Assembly: GCF_032854445.1 (NCBI RefSeq)
Contig: NC_088307.1
Location: forward strand, 27,070,547-27,134,546
Source of the DNA: Liolophura sinensis
Taxonomy: Eukaryota > Mollusca > Polyplacophora > Chitonida > Chitonidae
Direction: 5' to 3'
Length of the DNA: 64,000 bases
The notes beneath the pieces are model-generated. The model had not been told where the DNA came from. It saw only the letters and a program-made list of their open reading frames with translations, and did not search any database. Positions 1-10,900 of the stretch are shown one piece after another; the first letter of the stretch is position 1, and each line of letters begins with the position of its first letter. A program made the translations under genes and the position numbers.

Positions 1-218
1 CCATTTTGAACAATAACATTTAATCTCTAACATAAAACGAAAAATTCTAAAGTTTGACACCATACACACAGGTGAAATCCAAGACTTAGTTTACCATGGT
101 ACCTCTCTCCCGGTCCTGCAAAACAAGCACATGGCAGTGATCACAATATTGTCTTGTCTGTAGAATTAACAAAAAAGCTGTCACTCTTTCTTCTTTTAAC
201 CAGCAACCATGTTTTCTA

Positions 219-3186
219 TCATGGTTGGCTTTCTTTTCTCAACCTTCTTCTGGTCTTTTTAAACTCTGCCTGTTCCATCATTTTTAGTGCAGATTCAAGC
301 ATGGCCTGAGCAACCGCAATCTCAATAATATCACCCTTCTTTAAAGCCTCCCTCAATTTTTGATTTCCCTGGTTTAGCAGGCTACTGCTCACACCCAGCA
401 ATACCTGGTGCAATGATCCCTTCAGAGCAAGTGATTTCTCTGCGTTTTTCAGTTGTGTACTACTGCGGAGAAGTTCTTCTTGCTTTTGTTTAGCAATCCT
501 GGCACCTCCTCTCTTTCTCCTCTATCTTGTCTTTGCTCATCTCTTTTTCTTTGTCCTTCCTCTCTTTCTTTGCGTTCTTCCTCCAGTCTCTGTCTATAAT
601 GCATGTTTGCCATATGTCCGAGAGAAAGGAAATCTTTGGTAACTGGAAAACGCTCTGGTCGGTTTCATACGATCAGTTATTGCCCAAAGGCTGTTAATTG
701 AAGCCTCACATAGGCTTATCCTGTCTTTGGTAACACTTTTGTTCCTTAATGAAAATACCCTTTCTACATCACTGTTTCCATGGGACAGGGCCAAAACAAC
801 TTTCACTAACTTACTCCGCACTGGAAACTTGCAACTTCCCATGCAGTTCTTCAGTCCAGAGACTTCTGACCAATACGTATCAATCCTCCTCATAATGACA
901 GCCCCCATCCTGTTTTATTTCCCTATTTCGCTGTCAAAATCTCGTCTTAGTACTCTGAATAGGCCTTGGACTGATCTGACCGACCAAATGGCAGAACGAT
1001 TTTGAGGCTGCAAACATCTGGCGTGTTTCTGGAGTTTGTTAAAGAGGGGAAGCTTCTTCTGAAGATGCTGAATTGCTGCCTGATAGAATTTTTGAATTTC
1101 AAGCAGTATTTTCTCCATACTTGGTAAGATACCTGCAACTTACCAAGGCTTTTGCGACATTCTTCTCCAACTCTAATAGCCGTTCTTTCGAGCTGGTCAT
1201 TGACAACTGAGAAATCAAGTAGCTGAAGATTTTGGGATGCATTAACAGTAAATTTCTTCATCATTCGCCTCACTAATGTGTTGAGTAGATCACAACGTTT
1301 ATCATAGAGAAGTTGAGTTGGGCTATGATTCCTGGTCTCTGAAGTTCCACCTTGATCCTTTTATACCTGGGCTTTGATAAGTCGTTGGGGTTGTGGTTTG
1401 GCAGAAAAGCTAGGAAGTACTCCATAAGGATCTCCAGAATTAGTTCTACAGCAGGCTCCATAGACAACCATCGACATTCAATATATTTCAAAGGCTTCTT
1501 TGTCACTATCCCAATCTTGCTTTGAACATCTCGTAGATGAAAAGACCTGGCTGCAGATCCCTTAAACCAGTAAAACACATATCAGCACCAAATTCTGGAA
1601 TATTTCAGCAGCATCCTGCCAAGCCCTTGCCAAAAGAATTGTGTACAATGTGGACAGTACATGTCCTGGGGCCCCCAAATCAGTTAGGGCTTTGTTAACC
1701 ATATGCCAGACAGTGATGCTGACATTCGGTTCGTCACTCCCTAACATCAGCACATTCTTCAGTTGCAAGCCAGCCTCATCTACGGTAGTAATTTTCTTCG
1801 ACAAATCTTCACCTGTGGTACGGCCCATCAAAACAGTCTTAAGATGGTGCACAACAATCTGATCTTGATCTTCACACCAGTAACACACCTTAATTTCAAG
1901 CTGCTTCAAATTTTGTGCATTTGTGGTTTCTTGACATTATTATTGATCATCCTCTGGAAGCAAGGCCCAGTTGCATCACTAATGAGATATGAAATTTTTG
2001 ATGAGCTCATTGAAAAACCATCTGGTATAGCTCCAGGAAACATTGCCATGAGAAGTACTACTTTCAGACCATCACAAGATGAGTCAATGAAATGTGAATT
2101 AATCACTTTTCAGGTCCTCATCAGTTCTGCCTTTGTAATTGCATTAATTCGCGACAAACAAACCAATGATCCTTGGTTCTTGTTGCTTGCAGCAGGAGAG
2201 GATACTGAACTTGAAGAAGAAGCAGAATCAGTTGTTGCATGAGCAAAGGTCAGTGTCATCTGCGAACCACCTAGTATTTCTGTGGCTTGCTTTTGGTGAC
2301 CTTTGTATTTAGAATGTCGCACAAGTTGTTGAAGACCCTGGTTATCACATCGGACTGCGGAATTGCAACAAAGCGCAGCATAAACGGATGTTTTACTAGG
2401 CTGACACCATTCAGAAAGCTTACAGTCGTCTTCAGTTTTCAGCCAAACTGGGTTGAATCTGGTTCTGCCACCCAGCACAACGAAAGTTGTCGGTCTGAAA
2501 TAGAATAACACCAGTTACTTTATTTAACTTACATCATAACATAAAACTGTATGAGATACATAACAGTCAAGGAATTTCAATGACGAACAAACATATCTGC
2601 AATATCTGCAAACGATAAAAATCTTGAATATGGATAAGAACTGCATAACGTAAGTTACCAGCAATAGTTAGGCATACAAAATAAGTCCTTTATCCACCCC
2701 AACCCACCCAACTTTCACCAATTGTGTACATGTATTTTGGTTATTAAGTGAATTGAATTCAACAGAAAAACAATGTCAGTAGTGACATAAATCTAACAAA
2801 ATGTAATTTGATTATTAATAAACTTCAACAAAAACCAGAAAAGCAAAACCATAACAAGCAACAAAATATAATAATCTTTCAGAATGCTCCTTTCACATTT
2901 CTGACTTTATGCGTAAATTCTATTGAAAATTTAGTTGAATGTTCAGAAATGATGAATCATGCATTTATCCTAGAACTATTTTCTATTTAGATATTTCGAC
3001 TTTCGTGATGTATAAATAAAATAACTTTGATTGAGAATTACATTTTAGCTGAATGTAGAGAAATGATAAATCATACATTTATTCAACAAATACATGTAGT
3101 TTCTGTTTAGAAATTTCTTGATGGATAAATAAAATATACTTGCCATTTCCTCCGTTTCCAGCCTTCAGAACTTTGACATCATCCAT
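219..3186 (-). pseudogene. Decayed hAT-family transposase-derived gene
   Basis: Read on the minus strand. A first short exon may start at 3186 (MDDVKVLKAGNGGN) with a donor near 3144; a good acceptor (ctatttcag) at 2495 opens the main exon. Its N-terminal part (2494-2113) has Cys/His spacing like a BED-type zinc finger (CCNSAVRC...HSKYKGH). The middle is transposase-like, and about 840-690 encodes a recognisable hAT C-terminal dimerisation segment (SHGNSDVERVFSLRNKS). A charged, helical tail follows to the stop near 219. The frame is broken by an in-frame TGA at 2110-2112, by frame changes near 1906, 1570, 1273 and 1120, and by further stops near 915 and 594, so one intact protein cannot be made. 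Assignment to hAT rests on the dimerisation motif; the subfamily is unknown. It may lie inside an intron of the neighbouring caspase gene. Confidence 0.72.
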
Positions 3187-4557
3187 GTTGATAGACTATC
3201 AGCATAACAACAGGGTAGCTGCTTGCTAAAAACGCCTCACTTGCTCAAAACTAAAAGCTTTAATACGCCCTACACTCTACCACGCTGACGTCCATGTACA
3301 TGCGACAAGAATTTTTTTTGTGCCAATGTCCAAAAAAAATAGGAAATATAGGAATTTTTTCCAGATAACAGGAGATTTATAGGATCCTATAAAAAAAAGG
3401 AAATACAGGATGGCTGGGACCCCTGTAGGCATATTTCATCAAATCAAGTCTAGATTTGGTGAAAAATTTCACATTCGTGATGACTCATTATTCCAAGGGG
3501 CGGGTCAATAGAAATAAGTTCATCCAATTGGTCAAAACTGACTTCTGTATGTGTCAGTTGTCTGTTGAGATATTTTATTGCACACGTGACTCTGAGTTCT
3601 CCGAAAAGTAGCCTTGCACTAATTTTAAACAATGCTTAAAACTGTTGCAATGTGAAGCTGGTAATGAGCATCAATTTCTGCAGGTTTCTCTGCCTCAGAT
3701 GAGCAGAATAGCAGACAAAACTAGTTTTTCAATTCAATTTTACTGATGTACAGGCATGTCACACAGCTGTGAAAACAATGTGAGAACAACGTTTGGACAC
3801 ATGGTACATGTACTTTGAAAAACGATGACCGGAGTAGGCCTAATAATCATCGTAGCTGTTGTGCAGAGCTGAACAGTAGCAGATTTCAAACTCTCTATTG
3901 TAAATGCTGATGTTTTATGGATTCTGTTAATCTCTCGCTATCCTGGGGTCTTGGGATTATGTAGTTCAAAGACTGAGGACTGTAGTCTGAGGTACTGTAT
4001 CCCCTTGTTTTAAAAGCCACTGTCAGTATTCCACTAATATCTCCATACAGGGGTATATTTATGACAAACTTCCACCAGTGGAAGCACAGATGCACTGCGA
4101 GTGATGCAAAATAAACAAACTACATGTAGCAAGTTTCAAACTACCAGGTGCATCTGTCAACAAAATGCTTGACTATTACATGGTCGTATATGTTGCTGCT
4201 GCAACATGTGGCTTTTACGGCCATTTTGCTCGTGGATATTGTCGTTGCTGAAATCAGCTCTCTATTATGTTATTTTCCCAGGTAATTTTCCCTGTTTATC
4301 TACAAAGTTACAAAGGTTTTATATTCAGCTAATAGCTGTTTTATATGAAATAACTTTTATATGCATGCACATGTGCTGTAGACGTGTTTAACAATAGCAG
4401 ATCTCTTGCCAGGACTATCTCCAAAGATGACTGTCTTTAGCTGGTCATGGTTAAAGTTGGACAGTTAAGACCGTTGTATTAGGACAGACAGTAAGATGCA
4501 ATAATGGACGGTTGAGGCTGCTGAAGGGATAGACAAGTACAACACAACAATGCACAG
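3187..4557. other. No gene seen; AT-rich spacer or intron
   Basis: No exon with convincing splice sites was found on either strand. The interval 3305-3420 has several short 'ataggaaatataggaa' type words that recur at 16805-16890 and 18600-18690, suggesting a small dispersed low-complexity repeat. The next caspase exon (expected to carry the catalytic Cys motif QACxG) was looked for here and not found. Confidence 0.5.
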
Positions 4558-4830
4558 GGGAGACAGGTAAAAGGTAAAACCATCATGGGGATAGACAAGG
4601 AAAATGCAGTGTTGGACAGGTAAAACCACCATGGGGATAGACAAGTAAAATGCAGTGTTGGACAGGTAAAAGGTAAAACCACCATGGGGATAGACAAGTA
4701 AAATGCAGTGTTGGACAGGTAAAAGATAAAACCACCATGGGGATAGACATGTAAAATGCAGTGTTGGACAGGTAAAAGATAAAACCACCATGGGGATAGA
4801 CATGTAAGATGCAATGTTGGACAGGTAAAA
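4558..4830. repeat. Minisatellite, about 53-bp unit, about 5 copies
   Basis: The word accaccatggggatagaca recurs at about 53-bp spacing (for example near 4678, 4731 and 4784), with one shorter unit. It lies just downstream of a caspase exon on the minus strand. Overlapping open frames on the minus strand (FTCPTLH, SIPMVV repeats) come from the repeat and are not genes. Confidence 0.9.
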
Positions 4831-4911
4831 ATTGATTAAACACATGTATAAGAATGATATACATGTAGCTAGAAATTCATAGTAAAACTGTATTAAGTTA
4901 TCTTGTCTTAC

Positions 4912-7900
4912 CAACAAAATCCTGTAGCTGGTCATTTGTGAATTTGGTCATCACCTCTTCCATGGTGATCCGTTTGTCATCCATAGTTTTTATTCCGTCC
5001 TGTATGAAAACACAGAACAGAAGTTTTTGTAGCATTACTGATTCTCGGATTCTCAATCCTAAAACTAATGGGATTGTCAGGGAACCATTATCAGGGAAGA
5101 GCTCTGATGTGTGCATCTATGCACTTGTGTGCATCCTTGTCTCTAATCATAAATAATGTTCCTCTAGAAACTGTTTTGGAATTCAAACTTTTAGGTATCT
5201 TACTTGACAGTAGACTGACCTGGCACAGTCATGTTTTACAATTATGTAAAAAAGATATAAAAAAAAACCTCGAGTTTTATGCCCAGAGAAACTGTAATTT
5301 TATTGTACAATGCAGTTGTATTTCCAAACCTTGAGATTTGTTCGACTGTCTGAGGCAATGTCTCAAATCAAAGTTTTATTGATAAAATGCACAAATTACA
5401 AAAGAGAGCAGCTAGGACTATTCAGTAACCTCTCCAGATCTTAACTCCCACAACAAATCTATTTAAACAGCTGAACTGGATGCCTACTGTTGATAGGATA
5501 AATCTTAGGTGTGCAGTTTGGACCTATAAAGTTTTTAACAGCACTGCCCCTCAGTACTTACACTGTTTCAATAAAGTAACAGGTCTCGCCATCCATTGAG
5601 AAGTAACAAGTCTCACCATGCATTGAGAGGTAACAAGTCTCACCATGCACTGAGACGTAACTGGTCTTCCCATGCACTGAGACGTAACTGGTCTCCCCAT
5701 GCATTGAGAAGTAACAAGTCTCACCATGCACTGAGAAGTAACAGTCTCACCATGCACTGAGACATAACTGGTCTCCCCATGCATTGAGAAGTAACAAGTC
5801 TCACCATGCACTGAGAATTAACAGTCTCACCATGCACTGAGAAGTAACTGGTCTCCCCATGCATTGAGAAGTAACAAGTCTCACCATGCATTGAGAAGTA
5901 ACAGTCTCACCATGCACTGAGGCATAACTGGTCTCCCCATGCATTGAGAAGTAACAAGTCTCACCATGCACTGAGAATTAACAGGTCTCGCCGCCATGCA
6001 CTGAGACGTAACAATCATCACCAGGTACTAAGAAGTAACAAGACTCAGCAGGCACTGGGAAGTAAGAAGCCTCATCATGCACTGACAAGTAACAAACGCT
6101 GTTACTCACTGACAAGTAACAAACATCGTCAAGCACTGTCAAGTAACAAGCCTTGTTATGCACTGACAAGTAACAAACATCGTCAAACACTGAGAAGTAA
6201 CAAACCTTGTCATGTACTGAGAGGAAACAATCTGCACCGTGCACTGACCAGTAACAGTATACAATAAGACTTACAGCCTAAAGAGGAAAGCCAAAGCAGT
6301 GACAACAGTGTGATTATTGGCAAATGGTCAGACATAAATGGTAACAGAGGTCCTCTTGTCAATTTACCTCAATTAGGGTTTATTCTAACTGCTGGAGACA
6401 TAACTGGTTAACAAGTAAAAAAAAAATTACACACCCACTAGAACCACAGCTTAAGCAGAATTAAGAGGAAAAAATGCCCTGGCCTCCAATTCTCACCATA
6501 CATGGCCACTTACTAAGAAGTAACAAGACTCACCATACACTTATAGGTACAAGTAACAAGTCTCATCATGTACATGTAACAAAACTCAACATGCACCTAT
6601 ATGTAACAGGTTTCACCCGACACCTTCATGTAACAACACTCACCAGGCACCTACATGTAACAACACTCACCAAGCAATTACATGTAACAACACTCATCAG
6701 TCACTTACATGTAACAGCTCTCACCAGGCACCTATATGTAACAGCTCTCACCAGGCACCCACATGTAACAGCTCTCACCAGGGACCTACAAGTCACAGCT
6801 CTCACCAGGCACCTACATATAACAACACTCACCATGCACCTACATGCAACAACAGTTAAGAGGCACCTACATATGCAACAACCCTCACCAGACACCTACA
6901 TCTCACAACTCACCAGGCACCTACATGTAATAACACTCACCAGTCACTTACATGTCACAGCTCTCACCAGGCACCTACATGTAACAGCTCTCACCAGGCA
7001 CCTACATGTAACAGCTCTCATCGGGTACCTACATGTAACAGCTCTCACCAGGCACGAACATGTAACAGCTCTCACCAGGCACCTACATGTCACAGCTCTC
7101 ACCAGGCAACTACATGTAACAGCTCTCACCAGGCACCTACATGTCACAGCTCTCACCAGGCAACTACATGTACATACATGTACACAGAACCCTCACCGGG
7201 CACCTACATGTAACAGCTCTCACCACGCACGTACATGTCACAGCTCTATACAGGCACCTACATGTAAAGCTCTCACCAGACACCTACATGTCACAGGTCT
7301 CACCAGGCACCTATATGTAACAGCTCTCACCAGGCACCAACTGTACAGGTATGTAACAACAATCAAAAGGTACCTACACATAACAACACTCAAAATGCAT
7401 CCACATGTAAAAAAACATTATCAGGCACCTACACAGAATAACACTCACCAGACACCTACATATAACAATACTCACCAGGCACCTACATGTAACAACACTC
7501 ACCAGGCACCTACATGTACAAGTAACAACACTCACCAGGCACCTATATGTCACAACCTTTACCATGCACCTATGCTTAATGTAATAAGTTCTGATTTGTT
7601 TAACTACAGTGTACATCCTCCAAGGACTGATTGTCCACTCAACAATATAAGTCCCAATCAAGCATATTTTGTACAGAGGGGAATTAATTGAGCCATACAC
7701 ATGTAACGTAAGAATGACATGATGGTGGATGTACAACACTGTCAGAGGACAAATCTGCTTATCGGTCTCCTGATGTCAGAAATTTGTTTTTGCCATACTG
7801 ATCTCCATGACTCATGATGACACAGATGAAGTAGGCATATGCCTGTGGGATGCGGGTGTTCAAAACCCTTTGGCAGTCCTCCAGACATACAACAGCTTGT

Positions 7901-10900
7901 TTTTGGTCCAGGTCCCTCTGCACACTGACCTCACAGTTCACAGATTCCAAGAAGGACTTCAATCTTGTTTCGTCCTGCTGTGAACCTTCACCAAAATAAA
8001 TACAGGATATTGTGCAGTGAATCCACAAAAATTCAAATCAGTTGGAATCAGCCTGGATCCGAAGTTATACTATTTTACGTAGCTGTTATCAGATTAATGG
8101 CAATCTACATGTACAGTACTGCTCGATCCTAACGATATATCTGGCACAAATGTGGGTCCGAACATCCGCGTGGGAAGCGCGTAATGTCACAGGTAGATGT
8201 CCACATCATACCTGTCATACGCCAATCAAACAACCAAGACGGGTATACCATCCAGGTAGGATGGGGGTAGGATGGGCGTAGGATGGGCGTAGGATGGAGG
8301 TAGGATGGGATGGGCGTAGGATGGGGGTAGGATGGGCGTAGGATCCGACCATCATCTGCATCAAATATACCAAGATTCACACCTAAACTCATCTAACTTA
8401 TTACAAATGCCTCGTTTTTCGACACAATCCTGTATGTTCTCTGGGAATAGAAAAAAATATTCACAAATGGTCTACTTTCCGGCCTGGTTACTAATTCGCA
8501 CATAATCATCGATTAAAAAACATAACCTACATGTACAGTACATGTTTTCCTTCATTGCAAAATTTTCCGAGGAAGTCATTTTAAGTGCTACATACAGTGT
8601 ATAGTTATAGTAGAACTTAGACATGACAATTTAGGTACCACAAAATGGCTAATTAATAATATCTCTGCAGCATTTGATGAGAACATACATCATCTCTGGT
8701 TGTATGTGGACTAAATATGGTTACTATTTTACATTTCTTCTGACACTACAAACTTCGTCGAGAAACAGGAAAGCAAAACATGGAAGTCATGCATTGAGCT
8801 AGCTCACCTTTTTACTAGCTTGCATGAGTGAGAGTTAGGTGAATGACAGACCATTCACTAATACTTTTCTCATCAACACATCTGCCTGAGACACCAGGTA
8901 AGCAAACTGAGGATACATTTTATCATGTTTACAGTTTAGCGTGTAGGCAAAGGCTAAAGTGCCGTAAAATGGCCTAAATGAGACTACATGTATCGGCCGA
9001 TCAAGATCCACATAACATGCGATCAGGATGGTGCCAACATCCGCGCATGGGCCACCCATCATGGCTGGATGATCCGCGCAGATCTGCACCATATCTGATC
9101 AAGATGTGTGTAGGATGGGCGGAAGATATGTGTAGAGTATATTATTAGGATAGGGCAACACTGTAGTTACCATGGCAACTGTATAGGTGAACAAATATGA
9201 GTCGAGACACGTCATACATCTGTATCTATGTGTGCACCGAAACCTTAAATTGTCCTGCATCTGAGTAAAAGACCAGACCCAAAGTCACACCTTCTTACTT
9301 AAAGCTGCAGGCCATGCAGCCATATAGCAGGATTCAAACAAGCAAACTCTTCACCAATCAGAATACAATTTCTGTGACATATGAATAATAGGCTATATCT
9401 CATACATTTATTCTTCTATTTTTTAACCACTCCCACTTATTTATCTCAAGCATTCATATCTGTTTCAATTAAAGTGTGTTATAATACAGTAATAAAAATT
9501 TTTCCATTTGTCCTTAAAATGTGTCTCTTTCCCCATCCTAAAATAATTTTTTCTCCTGTTAAGACAACGGTTTAGTTTATAACTATCGTTCATCCATTCT
9601 TACTGGTATTGTTCATCAACATTTAATGCCGTAATCTGTATTGAAAATCCCTCAGTTCTGTATATACATTGTGCACAGTGAAAAATAGAAGAAAATATAT
9701 TAGACCCAGTTTAATTCTTTTAGTTTAAGGTTATATTCCATTTATCATGAATATCTTCTTTTGCATAAAACAATGACTTATTTAACTTTCTTTCATTAGA
9801 AGTTGAAAAAATATCAGAAAAGTTGGTGAGTAGTCATCAACATTGTTATCTTTTTGTATAGCTTGGATTCATGGTTTAGGAATGTTTGTAATTAGCTTAC
9901 TATAGTCAAGATATGTACCTTTAATCATAAACATTGACCTCTTTGTCTAGTAAATCTCTTATATATCGTATTTTATTATTAAACCAGTTTTGGATAGAGA
10001 AATGTGGATGTTTAAGGTTTGAATCATACACAGGTGTTCATCTACTACATTTAGCTGTTCTTTCCGGCAATTTTTGGGAGGAAAATGTCCCATGCTAGCT
10101 TTTGGAGGGTCTTTCCATTGATTTTTATTCATTGTAACATATCTGATGTAACCACATGTCCTCATGTTGTTTAATATTCGATAGTTTTTATTATTAATAC
10201 ACATTTCCCTGCCAGTTCTGTTCATTAAAAAGTAATTTTTTAATCCATTTTTATCTTTAGTGATTGCAAATTTGGAGCCAAGTTAATCATTTGTATACCT
10301 GTATAGTTCAGTAGTTGCTCTTTATCAAGTTTGTTTTTATTTGCTGACACACTGGCAAATTTCAAGGCAAAGGAAGTATGAAAAGAAGACATAAATCACT
10401 GTTTACGCTTTCCTGGCATGCAAAGTTTTGTGACATAAACGTGCTGCAGACACACAATGGGCCAAGCCGGCCCTACAATCTAAAGGGAGGCAAATCTTGT
10501 AACCTACTGACCTGAAAACCATTTTCTGGCTATTTGACTGACAATACCAGCTGTTGTTTATCAGGATCCCGTAATATAGTTATTGAAATCTTTGACACTG
10601 TTACTAACATGACTAAGTGGGTAAAGCTAGGGGCTTACTGTTCAGTGAAGTCAAAACTTCCTTTTGTGGAAAGCTTGCGTGTTCTATGAGGAAAATTTGA
10701 AGTTCAGACAAAGAATTAAAGCCCGAAAACAGTAGCATTAAATTGGAAAATATTACACAAACACATCTTCTGATTAACAAAATATACAATCTCACCTTCT
10801 CTTCCTTTGGAAAAGAAATTGATTATTAGGCAGAAGCCTTTTCCTTTGGTGTAAGATGTTTTCTGGAACATTTCTGGATCCTGAGTAGGTGGAGGACAAA

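Noticed and set aside
5573-7575. CRISPR-like array
   Set aside because: Direct repeats are contiguous without unique spacers, and the genome is eukaryotic with spliced genes.
6474-7691. 405-codon open frame, plus strand
   Set aside because: It consists almost wholly of a nine-residue repeat from the 27-bp minisatellite, with no start context or domain, inside a caspase intron.
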